Positions 15,746 through 24,185 of a stretch of 64,000 nucleotides of DNA are shown piece by piece. This DNA is from [Bacillus] enclensis (GTDB taxonomy: Bacteria; Bacillota; Bacilli; Bacillales; Bacillaceae_B), in NCBI RefSeq assembly GCF_001456935.1, contig NZ_KQ758484.1, positions 314,793-378,792 on the forward strand, written 5' to 3'. Positions within the stretch are counted from its first letter, which is position 1. Every line of letters begins with the position of its first letter. A program made the translations under genes and the position numbers. Under the pieces are notes generated by a model. That model did not search any database. It was not told where the DNA came from and saw only the letters and a program-made list of their open reading frames with translations.

Positions 15746-17998
15746 TTAGCTGTATACTTCTTTCTCCCCAAGCTCCATCGGGCTCGAGCACATCGGGCAT
15801 TTCTTTTTATCCGCAGCCGTTTCACCAGCTTCCCGCCTTTGCCAGGCGATGCAGTTCCCTTTCGTACAGAGCCAGGCTTTGACGCGGTGCAGCCTGCCTG
15901 TCCGTTTCTCACGGGAGCCGCCGCTTTTCACCTCGTCCTTGTGGGGTGCTTTGCTGAAGATATCACTGATGAAGCGCGAACACTTCCTTGTCTCCCCCTG
16001 ATAATAGGCAGGGGATGAGATATAGAGCTTCTCTTTGGCACGGGTGATCGCCACATAGGCGAGCCTTCTTTCTTCTTCGAGCGCCCCTTTCTCTTTATGG
16101 GCAGATTCTTTATAGATCTTGTCTTCCAGTTTCCCGGCATTCAAAGCGGAGCTGTGCGGAAGATTGCCTTCGATCGCTCCGATCAGAAAGACAACCGGGA
16201 ACTCGAGACCTTTCGAACGGTGAATCGTCATAAGGGACACGCTGTCTGTGTCGCGGTTCTTATTCTGATTCACGTCTTCGTACTTTGCTTTCATTTCATC
16301 TATGAAGGTGATGAAGCTCGATATCGTTTCAAATCTCTTTGCCGAGCCTTCGAGTTCCGACAGCATTTCTTTGATCAGTTCCTTCTGCTCCGTCACGACA
16401 TGTGATTCCTGGGCATCAAGGTATTGATGGTAGAATTCTTTGCGGATTTTCTTGATGGCCGTCTCGGGCGAATCCTCCTGAAGGGATTTAATGAATTTCA
16501 TCCTAGATTTTATATTTTTCACCTGAAAAGGCTTCAGCCCGTTCATGGTGGTCAGGTGGATGAGCGGATATTTTTTTCTTGCCTTGCTGTCTTCCTGTAA
16601 AATATGGGCCATCCCCTGTTCCCTTCTGATGAACATGGTCGGGAGGATGTTTCCGATCGCGTCAAAGTTTCGCGGCACGATACATAATCTCAAGTAATCG
16701 ACGACAGGTTTGACCGTCCAGTTTTCATAAAATAGAGAGTCTTTCTGATTGTATGGCTGGAAAGGGATTTCCTTCATCAACAGCTGCTCAAAGACCGCAC
16801 GTCCGCTGCTCATTGTCCTGTGCAGGATGGTGATGTCTCGATAAGAATAGCCCCCTTCTACCAGTCTTTCAATCTCTTCTGTCACCCAGACCGCTTCTTC
16901 ATCGGCAGTCGCCGGCCTTGCGTAAAGAGGCTTCTCTTTTTCTTCTTTCGTGGCTATCAATCTCTTATTCCGCCTGTGGACATTACGGTCGATGACCTCA
17001 TTCCCCAGCCCGATGATACAGGCATCGGAACGGTAGTTTTCTTTCAAGGTGACGATCCTGGCTTCGGGGAACTCCTCATCAAAGTCGAGTATGAACTCGT
17101 TCCGTGCCCCGTTGAAGGAATAGATCGTCTGGTCGTCATCACCTACCACGAACAGGTTTCCATGGGCCGCGATCATCTTGATCAATTCATATTGTATGAG
17201 GTTTGTATCCTGGAACTCATCGACCATGACATACTGAAAACGGTGCTGCAGACTTTGCAGGAGATTCGGGTTCATGTCGAGCAGATCGTATGCTTCGGTC
17301 AGGATATCATCGAAATCCATCTTGTGATTCCTTCGCTTCCATTCTTCGTAACGAATCAGGATGTCCCGGATTTCCTTGTCTGACTTTGAAGAGTGCGGCA
17401 TTTCTTTTATGTTTATTTTATTTAATTTATAGTGCGAAAGCTTCGCAAGCAGTGTTTCGGCATCATATGGGTCGTAGATATTCATTTCACGCTGGAGCTG
17501 CTTCAGGATGATTTGCTTGTAGCGGTCATTCCCAATAATCTCCTGGGTATAATGCCTCGAACGCAGCAAGTAGAGGAACAGTGCATGAAAGGTGCTGGCC
17601 TGGATACTGCGTCCCCTTCCTTCTATGCCCGGAAGCGAGTTGATGCGCTGCTTCATTTCCTCGGCTGCTTTTTTCGTGAACGTGACGAGGAGGATGTTCT
17701 GCGGCATGATGTCCTTCACATTCATCAGATATCCTGCGCGGCATACAAGGACCGTCGTCTTCCCTGTCCCGGCACCCGCAAGTGTCAGGCACGGACCGCT
17801 CCCGTGACGCACCGCTGCTATCTGCGCTTCATTCAAAAGAATGCCCGCCTCTTCTATTTTCCTGAAAAAGAATGCATCCCCCTCTTCTGAAGCAACCAAT
17901 TCCCTTGACGTTTGTCCTTTATGTAATGAGGCTGAGGGGATGTCCGTCTTCTCTGCCTCAAATGGATAAATCGAGTAGTTCGCTTGTACTTTATTCAA
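15746..17998 (-). CDS. yjcD: UvrD/Rep-type ATP-dependent DNA helicase (YjcD-like)
   Basis: A 750-residue superfamily 1 helicase. Motif I AGAGTGKTTVLVCR lies near residue 76, motif II VDEFQDTN, motif III GDDDQTIYSFNGA, and the C-terminal TIHRSKGLEFPVVFL and YVAITRAKEKLYIS. The very end has CTKGNC and CPMCSSPM, four cysteines that could form a zinc site, absent from PcrA. Length agrees with B. subtilis YjcD. TTG at 17998 has AAGGAG upstream. Probably unwinds DNA in repair or recombination; single gene with its own terminator. Confidence 0.88.
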   Translation of the reverse strand: MNKVQANYSIYPFEAEKTDIPSASLHKGQTSRELVASEEGDAFFFRKIEEAGILLNEAQIAAVRHGSGPCLTLAGAGTGKTTVLVCRAGYLMNVKDIMPQNILLVTFTKKAAEEMKQRINSLPGIEGRGRSIQASTFHALFLYLLRSRHYTQEIIGNDRYKQIILKQLQREMNIYDPYDAETLLAKLSHYKLNKINIKEMPHSSKSDKEIRDILIRYEEWKRRNHKMDFDDILTEAYDLLDMNPNLLQSLQHRFQYVMVDEFQDTNLIQYELIKMIAAHGNLFVVGDDDQTIYSFNGARNEFILDFDEEFPEARIVTLKENYRSDACIIGLGNEVIDRNVHRRNKRLIATKEEKEKPLYARPATADEEAVWVTEEIERLVEGGYSYRDITILHRTMSSGRAVFEQLLMKEIPFQPYNQKDSLFYENWTVKPVVDYLRLCIVPRNFDAIGNILPTMFIRREQGMAHILQEDSKARKKYPLIHLTTMNGLKPFQVKNIKSRMKFIKSLQEDSPETAIKKIRKEFYHQYLDAQESHVVTEQKELIKEMLSELEGSAKRFETISSFITFIDEMKAKYEDVNQNKNRDTDSVSLMTIHRSKGLEFPVVFLIGAIEGNLPHSSALNAGKLEDKIYKESAHKEKGALEEERRLAYVAITRAKEKLYISSPAYYQGETRKCSRFISDIFSKAPHKDEVKSGGSREKRTGRLHRVKAWLCTKGNCIAWQRREAGETAADKKKCPMCSSPMELGEKEVYS

Positions 17999-18119
17999 CG
18001 CACATTCTCCTTGCTCTATAGCAAAAGTTCATTTCCGAAATAGGTAACCTTTTTATCATAACAAGCGCCGCCGGCATCCCGCAATCGATTCTCGTGAAAA
18101 TCAATTTCTGCCAATTCTC

Positions 18120-18301
18120 TTAAACAACTGTTTAAATCCTCTACATGCCGTTATCATTAGGTTTCCGGAAGTTAATCAAACGTTTGTTTAAATTTTTCGA
18201 TCAAAACGTTGATTTCATGGGATTGGAGTTAAACAACTGTTTAAATCGTTTAAGCCTGCTGCTGCAAAGTTTGCGTATGTTAATCAAACGTTTGTTTAAA
18301 T
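18120..18301. repeat. alternating palindromic sites TTAAACA...TGTTTAA
   Basis: Two near-palindromes alternate: A, TTAAACAACTGTTTAAATC, at 18120 and 18229; B, GTTAATCAAACGTTTGTTTA, at 18171 and 18279. A-to-A is 109 bp and B-to-B is 108 bp. They lie 120-300 bp upstream of the helicase gene and before the small gene at 18477. Could be a regulator-binding array or another repeat type. No gene seen in 17999-18476. Confidence 0.75.
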
Positions 18302-18320
18302 CGGGTTTTATATACCACTG

Positions 18321-18372
18321 CCCGATTTCCGTGGAAGACTTCGCTTTCCGCGGGCGGACAGCGTCCCTCCTT
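18321..18372 (+). repeat. R1 hairpin repeat, left arm fragment
   Basis: CCCGATTTCCGTGGAAGACT and TCGCTTTCCGCGGGCGG match the R1 left arm; no right arm follows. Confidence 0.7.
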
Positions 18373-18476
18373 TCTTGTGCCTGCAGCGAAAAGGGACGGG
18401 CTTAAATTCAAAAACTGGCTCCACAACTCTCCTTCCCAGGATTAAACCAAGCCAAAAAAAGGTAAGTAACAAATAG

Positions 18477-18719
18477 GTGATGAACGTGAAAATAACAAAA
18501 TGGGGTTTTACCCGGCACAATTCGATAAAGGCAGAGTTTGATCTGTTCCCTCATTCTTTGGTGATACTCAGGAAAATCAGATCGTTTTATTTTGTCAATA
18601 AGGTGCACTGGTCCTCCCGTGATCCGGTGGTTGAAACACATCACCTGGAAGAAATGGAGCTGCTCGTCAATAGGGAAATGGGGTTTGAACACTATTACCT
18701 TTCGCGCAGGCAAGTGTAG
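18477..18719 (+). CDS. small basic hypothetical protein
   Basis: An 80-residue (or 77-residue from GTG 18486) basic, non-membrane protein: KITKWGFTRHNSIKAEFDLF near the start and MGFEHYYLSRRQV at the end. AATAGGTGATG gives a weak ribosome site. No family recognised and no close neighbour in the same direction; codon pattern looks ordinary. It could be a real small gene or a chance reading frame. Confidence 0.45.
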   Translation: MMNVKITKWGFTRHNSIKAEFDLFPHSLVILRKIRSFYFVNKVHWSSRDPVVETHHLEEMELLVNREMGFEHYYLSRRQV

Positions 18720-18870
18720 TTTCAAAAAATGAGATAGAATGCGATAAAGAAAGATAAATGCCTATTACGATTTGAAATTCGTCTGAAATCGGAAAATATG
18801 GACTTTTCTGAACATTTAAATAACCGGTGGGATTTGCTACTATATATTTAACAAAAGATTTACACAATCT

Positions 18871-19276
18871 TTAAGGAAGGCGTGATTCCAATGACGCAGT
18901 GAAAGCAAAGCATGTCAACATCACATCTTGCAACTGAAATCGGCCCGTGAAAACTGATTTCAAGATGTGTGGATATGCGGGGACGCGCAAATCTTATTTC
19001 AGGAGATGATTCCAATGAAGAGTGTAAGCGAAGCATGCTAGGATCATGTTGCATATAGAAGATAGCCCGTGAAAACTATCTTCGCACCATGTGGGCATGT
19101 GGGGATGCAGCGAAAGAAAAAAATAAACTAAATAACATGCAACACCATTAATTTAAATTAATTGAATGTTTGGTATGTGTATTAGTAAGAAAGGATAGAA
19201 CGTGTAATTGAAAAAGATTTACTTACATTAAGGCGCTGTTTATGTGAAAGATACATAGACAGCGTCTATTGTTTAT
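18871..19276 (+). ncRNA. candidate structured RNA with two tandem stem-loop modules
   Basis: A gene-free 553-bp gap contains two related modules about 123 bp apart. Each has GATTCCAATGA (18884, 19008), AAGCRAAGCATG (18903, 19027), and the loop CCCGTGAAAAC (18944, 19066) closed by a stem, then GGGGAYGC (18979, 19101). Module 1 stem: CACATCTT/AAGATGTG plus GAAATC/GATTTC. Module 2 stem: GAAGATAG/CTATCTTC. Stem sequences differ but pairing is kept, while loops are identical, which argues for RNA structure. A TATATAT box (18841-18847) precedes and a terminator follows. No known riboswitch consensus was recognised; Rfam families such as Bacillaceae-1 were not testable here. Confidence 0.5.
19232..19276 (+). 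terminator. terminator after candidate RNA
   Basis: Fourteen-bp stem GGCGCTGTTTATGT (19232-19245) / ACATAGACAGCGTC (19253-19266) with two G-U pairs, then TATTGTTTAT. Also the 3' boundary of the convergent acetyltransferase gene. Confidence 0.75.
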
Positions 19277-19824
19277 ACATACTCCCCTTTCAAAATAGAG
19301 CAGACTGCCGCATCACAGAATACCCCTTTTTCAAATGCTGATTTCCTTAATACCCCTTCAAAGATGAAGCCCGCTTTAAAAAGACAATCCCTCGAAGCCG
19401 TATTTTCCGGGTCATAGAAAGCCTCGATCCGATTCAGGGACATCATTTCGAATCCATATTGGATAATCGGCTTCAATACTTCCGACATGACACCCTTCCT
19501 CCAGTAATCCGGGTGCACTTCGAAACCGATTTCCGCTTTGAAATGTTCCTTCTCCCAGCAGTGGTATCCGCAGCTTCCGATGATTCTGCCGGATTCTTTA
19601 TCTGCGATTCCCCATCTGATTCCTTCTCCCTTTTGAAATCTCGTATTCCACTGGTCAATAATCTCAACTGCCTGGCCTCTTTCGGTAAATGTTTCAAGAT
19701 CATAGTACTTCGTCACTTCATCTTTTGAAAAATAAGCAAATACGTCCGGCGCATCTCTTTCTTCCATCTGCCTCAACATATATCTTCCGGTTGTCAGAAC
19801 CGGGAATTTCTGTGTGTGATCCAT
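19273..19824 (-). CDS. GNAT family N-acetyltransferase (RimJ/RimL type)
   Basis: A 183-residue acetyltransferase. The sequence RYMLRQMEERDAPDVFAYFS is the usual start of RimJ/RimL-like proteins; the acetyl-CoA region is FEVHPDYWRKGVMSEVLKPI near residues 114-133, followed by NRIEAFYDPENTASRDCLFK. AAAGGAG lies eight bases before the ATG. Substrate (ribosomal protein N-terminus, small amine or antibiotic) cannot be told. Single gene. Confidence 0.9.
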   Translation of the reverse strand: MDHTQKFPVLTTGRYMLRQMEERDAPDVFAYFSKDEVTKYYDLETFTERGQAVEIIDQWNTRFQKGEGIRWGIADKESGRIIGSCGYHCWEKEHFKAEIGFEVHPDYWRKGVMSEVLKPIIQYGFEMMSLNRIEAFYDPENTASRDCLFKAGFIFEGVLRKSAFEKGVFCDAAVCSILKGEYV

Positions 19825-19966
19825 CTTATTAACTCCTTTGTTTCTTGTCTGTTAACTTTATTCAATACCCCGCCTTCAATCACCTCTTTTTTGAAAATAA
19901 TGGTGTTTTTCAATGTTCAGCATTCTGTATAATGAAAAGAAACGATCATTGCAAAGGATGAACAGA

Positions 19967-21574
19967 ATGAAAGCACAGAAAATCATTAAGAGTGCGGCTT
20001 TATTTACCGGTACCTCCCTCTTCCCTGCACCCGGGTTTGTTGCGCTGAATAGAGATAAAATCATTGGTACGGGTGCTCCTTCTGAACTGGAAAGCTATCT
20101 TGATGCTTCGACGAAAGTATACGACATGGGGAACCGGCTGATCATGCCCGGGTTTCATGATTTTCATGTTCACTTTTTTCTAGGGTCGATGTTTGAAAGC
20201 TTCTGTCAGTTGACATATGGAGGAACGGAAGATGAGACGGCTAAGATGGCAGCGGACTATGCCTTAGCCCATCCCGAGGATGAATGGGTTCTCGGCTTAG
20301 GGTGGCATCACGTCCGCTGGCCGGGCCAGAAGCTTCCGAGCCGCCATTCACTGGACCGCTTCCTCCCCGACCGTCCCGCCATCCTGTTGAACGAGGAAGC
20401 ACACAGTGCGTGGCTGAATACAGCCGCACTCAAGAAGCTTGGAATCGACCAGTACACACCGGAGCCTCCTTTCGGCCGGATTGAAAAAGATGAGAATGGC
20501 GATCCAACCGGGTTCTTATATGAGACTGCAGTAAAATACGTCACGAGGGCATTTCAATTTAGTGAGTCCGTGAAGGCAAAGTTAATGGAGAATATGCTGA
20601 AAAAAACCGCTTCATTCGGCATCACTTCAGTAGGGGATATGCTCCCGCTTCCAGGCTATACGCTTGGTGACCCTTCTTTTTACCGCAGGTTTGAAGAACG
20701 CGGGAGATTGACGACGCGGATCCACTTCCTTGACGTGATGGACGGGGATCTTGCCAGAAGCCGCGCCTTGAAAGAAGAGTTTCAGTCGGACCGCCTCCAG
20801 TTCTCCGGGTTGAAGCAATTCCTGGACGGCGTCCCCCTTACGTACACCGGCTATCTGCTCGAGCCTTACGCCGACCGGCCGGATGAAAGAGGCGGAACGA
20901 TCTATGAAGTGGAGCAGTACAAAAAATGGATCGAGGATGCAGACCGGGAAGGCTTCAGGGTCAGGCTCCATGCATGCGGGGACGGGGCTGTCCGCATGGG
21001 GCTCGATTTATTCGAGCATGCAGAAAGCGTGAACGGGAAGCGCGATTCGCGCCATACAATCGAGCATATCGAAGTATGCCATCCAAGTGACTTCAACCGC
21101 TTCAAAGAGCTTGGTGTCATCGCATCGATTCAACCTGAACATCTGACCTCGGGCTCGATGGACACCCATGCATACATAGACCGCCTCGGTTTGGAGCGTT
21201 CAAGATACACTTGGCCGATCGGTTCCCTGAATCAGCATGGTGCCCCGATTGCATTCGGGACGGATTTTCCAATCGTCGACCTAAACCCGATGCTCGGCAT
21301 ATACAGGGCGGTCACAAGAAAACATGAGGATGGCACACCTGAGGGAGGCTGGAACCCTGAGGAAAAAATAACATTGGGCGAGGCGCTCATCCATTATACA
21401 AAAAGCGCGGCATACGGGAATTTCCGCGAGAACGACCTCGGGACGATTGAAGCCGGCAAGAAAGCGGACCTTGTTGTGCTCGACCGCAATTTATTTGAAG
21501 TACATCCCGAAGAAATCCTTGAGGTGAAAACAGTTATGACGATAATGGATGGGGAGATTATTTTTGAAGGCTGA
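19967..21574 (+). CDS. YtcJ-like metal-dependent amidohydrolase
   Basis: A 535-residue amidohydrolase of the YtcJ/ExoVI subgroup. Metal ligands: MPGFHDFHVHF near residue 55, HACGDGAVRMGLDLF, TIEHIEVCHP and FGTDFPIVDLNP (the final aspartate). The end KSAAYGNFRENDLGTIEAGK is typical. ATG at 19967 is chosen because AAAGGA lies eight bases before it; a longer frame starts upstream but lacks a site and would overlap the TATAAT at 19928-19933. Hydrolyses an unknown amide or cyclic substrate. Convergent with yfmL. Confidence 0.85.
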   Translation: MKAQKIIKSAALFTGTSLFPAPGFVALNRDKIIGTGAPSELESYLDASTKVYDMGNRLIMPGFHDFHVHFFLGSMFESFCQLTYGGTEDETAKMAADYALAHPEDEWVLGLGWHHVRWPGQKLPSRHSLDRFLPDRPAILLNEEAHSAWLNTAALKKLGIDQYTPEPPFGRIEKDENGDPTGFLYETAVKYVTRAFQFSESVKAKLMENMLKKTASFGITSVGDMLPLPGYTLGDPSFYRRFEERGRLTTRIHFLDVMDGDLARSRALKEEFQSDRLQFSGLKQFLDGVPLTYTGYLLEPYADRPDERGGTIYEVEQYKKWIEDADREGFRVRLHACGDGAVRMGLDLFEHAESVNGKRDSRHTIEHIEVCHPSDFNRFKELGVIASIQPEHLTSGSMDTHAYIDRLGLERSRYTWPIGSLNQHGAPIAFGTDFPIVDLNPMLGIYRAVTRKHEDGTPEGGWNPEEKITLGEALIHYTKSAAYGNFRENDLGTIEAGKKADLVVLDRNLFEVHPEEILEVKTVMTIMDGEIIFEG

Positions 21575-21589
21575 ACGAAGTGCATAAAT

Positions 21590-21633
21590 AAGGCCCGTCC
21601 CCCAATGCTTTAAAGCATTGGGGGACGGGCCTT
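21590..21633. terminator. 22-bp perfect palindromic terminator cassette
   Basis: A 44-bp perfect palindrome opening AAGGCCCGTCCCCCAATGCT, between convergent genes. A close relative closes thrB at 26472-26513 (GCTTTAAAGC centre, GGGACGGGCCTT right end shared), so this is a repeated module and not a one-off hairpin. Confidence 0.9.
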
Positions 21634-21637
21634 CCAC

Positions 21638-22768
21638 TTATTTGCGGGGTTCTTTCAATCCTCCGCCGTGAATGGTTTTTTCCTGGAATGGAAGGTCCAG
21701 TTCCCTGCTCAGTTTCTCCAGGAAACTTTGCTCGCGCTTGGAAACGAGGGAAATGACGGTTCCTTCCGCTCCCATACGGCCTGTCCTTCCAGAACGGTGG
21801 ATGTACTGCTTGGTGTCCGTCGGAAAGTCAAAATGAATGACGTGGGTTACGTCGGTGATGTCGAGGCCCCGCGCCGCTACATCAGTCGTAAGAAGAAGCG
21901 GCACCTTCCCTGCCCGGAAGCGGTCAAGGGATTGTTTTCGTTCCGTTTTCTTCGATTCCCCTGCGAGAACTTCGAGCTCAACGCCTTTATACTTCAATTT
22001 TTCTTCGGCTTCGGACAGTTTATCCAGCTGATTGAAGAATACAAGCGCCTTGATGTCTTTGAAATAGGCCAGGCTCCTGAGCGCTTCGATTTTGTCGCGA
22101 AGCTCGGTATATACGTAGATATGGTCGACTTTCGGGTTGTCGAGATTGGCATCCATCTTGACGATTTCATGATTTTGGAGAAGTTCTTCCGCCACTTCCT
22201 CCGTCCGGTCGGAAAGAGTCGCCGAGAAGAAGAGGACCTGCCTCTCTTTAAGCGTCGACTTGATGATATCCTCCACTTCGCGTTTATGCTCATGACCTAC
22301 CATTAAATCAAACTCATCGACGACGATCGTTTTGACTTCATGCATTTTCAATTTTTTCAGTTTCATCAGTTCCAGAAGGCGTCCTGTCGTCCCGACCACG
22401 ATATGAGGCTTCTTCTTTAATTTCTCCAATTGCTTCTTGATATTGGCGCCTCCGATGAAAGCCGCACTTGTCACATCACTGCCCTTGGCCCATTTTTGGA
22501 TTTCCTGCTGGATCTGCATCACGAGTTCCCGGGAAGGAGCAATAATGACGGCCTGTGCCTGTTTGCGCGCCGGGTCGATCCCTTGAATGATCGGCAGTAA
22601 ATAGGCCAGGGTTTTCCCTGTTCCTGTCGGAGATTCACAAACCACGTCTTTGCCGTCAAGGATGAGCGGCAGCACACGTTCCTGGACCGGTGTTAACGCG
22701 GAGAAACCCGATTCCTCCCAATTGTTTTTTAAAAAAGATGCTTGGATCATGTCAGATATTGTATTCAT
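21638..22768 (-). CDS. yfmL: DEAD-box RNA helicase YfmL
   Basis: A 376-residue DEAD-box-type helicase of exactly the length of B. subtilis YfmL. Q motif SALTPVQERVLPLIL, motif I SPTGTGKT near residue 46, Ia PSRELV, motif II VDEFD (DEFD in place of DEAD), SAT, and motif VI HRSGRTGRMG. No C-terminal RNA-binding extension. YfmL is linked to 50S ribosome assembly in B. subtilis. ATG is two bases after the stop of the upstream histidine kinase gene, so the two are co-transcribed. Confidence 0.9.
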   Translation of the reverse strand: MNTISDMIQASFLKNNWEESGFSALTPVQERVLPLILDGKDVVCESPTGTGKTLAYLLPIIQGIDPARKQAQAVIIAPSRELVMQIQQEIQKWAKGSDVTSAAFIGGANIKKQLEKLKKKPHIVVGTTGRLLELMKLKKLKMHEVKTIVVDEFDLMVGHEHKREVEDIIKSTLKERQVLFFSATLSDRTEEVAEELLQNHEIVKMDANLDNPKVDHIYVYTELRDKIEALRSLAYFKDIKALVFFNQLDKLSEAEEKLKYKGVELEVLAGESKKTERKQSLDRFRAGKVPLLLTTDVAARGLDITDVTHVIHFDFPTDTKQYIHRSGRTGRMGAEGTVISLVSKREQSFLEKLSRELDLPFQEKTIHGGGLKEPRK

Positions 22769-22770
22769 TT

Positions 22771-24132
22771 TTACGATTTCCTTTCCCTCTCGGCCGTTTC
22801 ACGCAAACTGTTTCCCTGGATCAATGGCAAACATATTTCCACGACCGTTCCTTTTTGTTTTTCACTGTGAAAGACAATTTTCCCTTTATGTTTTTCGATG
22901 ATTTTTTTACAGATTGCGAGTCCCAGTCCGGTACCTTTTTCTTTTGTAGAGTAAAAAGGTTCGCCGACCTTCTCGATTCGTTCGGGATCCATCCCTGTAC
23001 CGTTGTCCGACACGATGATAATCGCCTCGTTGTCTTTCCGGTTGAGAGATATGGACACCCTTCCTCTTCGATCATAGGGAATCGCCTCCACCGCATTTTT
23101 GATTATATTAATAAAGACCTGTTTCAATTGATTTGCTTCAGCTTCAACATATAACGGCTCAACTGAATAAGGTTTATGATCTATCGATACATTGTCAATA
23201 TTCGCCTGTGCTTTCATCAATACAATCACTTGCTTCAGGATGGAGTCTACATTTTCAATTTGATAGTGCAGATCCTGCTGTTTCCCTAAAATCAGCATTT
23301 CACCTGATATCAAATCTATACGATCGACCTCTGAGAGCATGATATCCAGATGATCACGGTTGACGCTGCCGGTTGTCTGCATCAGCTGGATGAATCCTTT
23401 AAGGGATGTGAGTGGATTCCTGATTTCATGGGCCACCGCTGCAGCCAGCTGCCCGATGACGGACATTTTTTCAGAGACGATCATCATTTCCTCGTTTTTC
23501 CTGAATTGAGTGATGTCCCTGGCAATCGCGAATACGCCCGTCACTTCACCGCTTACAATAATCGGGATGAAGGAACAGCGCAGGATCTTTGCTTTTTCTC
23601 CTGCAAGATGGATATTCGTTTCAAACATCGATCCTTTTCCAGAAAGCGTATCAATAAAATGACCCGTTACGACCTTTATGTCCTCTTCCTTCAGGAAATT
23701 TCTCAATTGAATATCTTCCAACTCTTCCTGGGAAGATTCCAGAAGCGCTTCAGCTTCAGGATTGACAGCCATGATTTTCCCCTTCAAATCCAGTTCCAAT
23801 ACACCATCAGGATTATGTTTGAACAGCGAATGATACTGTTCATTCTGAATATATAATTCCCGTTCTTTCTTTCGCAGCTGTTCATTTGAATGAAGTACAT
23901 CCCTGGTCCTGCGGTAGACCAGCAGATACAGGATGACTCCTGTGACAAATATAAAAAACCAGCCCTTGAAGCGCTGAAAGTAAATGTACAGACTAAGCTT
24001 CTCATGCGCAAGGATCACAGAAAAATAGTCTGACAGAATAACCCACAGTATGCCGAGCAGCACATAAGCAAGAGCTACTTTAAGGGCAATCTCTTTGGCT
24101 TTTCTCATATTGAGTGATTCACCTAAATTCAC
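22771..24132 (-). CDS. PAS-domain sensor histidine kinase (KinA/KinE-like)
   Basis: A 453-residue membrane kinase. Two membrane helices near residues 18-38 and 55-73, PAS domain about 100-210 (YHSLFKHNPDGVLELDLKGK), phosphoacceptor AVAHEIRNPLTSLKGFIQLM near 240, ATPase boxes NIIKNAVEAI, DNGTGMD and KGTGLGL. No response regulator gene is adjacent, as for Bacillus sporulation kinases that feed the Spo0F phosphorelay; that role is inferred. GTG 24132 (AGAGGT upstream) or ATG 24108 (AGGTGA upstream) may be the start. Lies between antiporter and yfmL genes, same strand. Confidence 0.88.
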   Translation of the reverse strand: MNLGESLNMRKAKEIALKVALAYVLLGILWVILSDYFSVILAHEKLSLYIYFQRFKGWFFIFVTGVILYLLVYRRTRDVLHSNEQLRKKERELYIQNEQYHSLFKHNPDGVLELDLKGKIMAVNPEAEALLESSQEELEDIQLRNFLKEEDIKVVTGHFIDTLSGKGSMFETNIHLAGEKAKILRCSFIPIIVSGEVTGVFAIARDITQFRKNEEMMIVSEKMSVIGQLAAAVAHEIRNPLTSLKGFIQLMQTTGSVNRDHLDIMLSEVDRIDLISGEMLILGKQQDLHYQIENVDSILKQVIVLMKAQANIDNVSIDHKPYSVEPLYVEAEANQLKQVFINIIKNAVEAIPYDRRGRVSISLNRKDNEAIIIVSDNGTGMDPERIEKVGEPFYSTKEKGTGLGLAICKKIIEKHKGKIVFHSEKQKGTVVEICLPLIQGNSLRETAERERKS

Positions 24133-24185
24133 TTTAGTCTTACCTCTATACTTTCACAAATGCCTGAATTTTATCACTTTCCTGC

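Noticed and set aside
18891-19043. Tiny open frames starting at the ATGs of the GATTCCAATGA motif (MTQ and MKSVSEAC)
   Set aside because: Both follow purine-rich stretches but are 3 and 8 codons long; the surrounding RNA-structure conservation explains the sequence better.
18871-19231. Known riboswitch (c-di-GMP, glycine, guanidine, THF, preQ1)
   Set aside because: None of the consensus cores I know fits the CCCGTGAAAAC loop modules, and no same-strand gene follows, so I did not assign a class.
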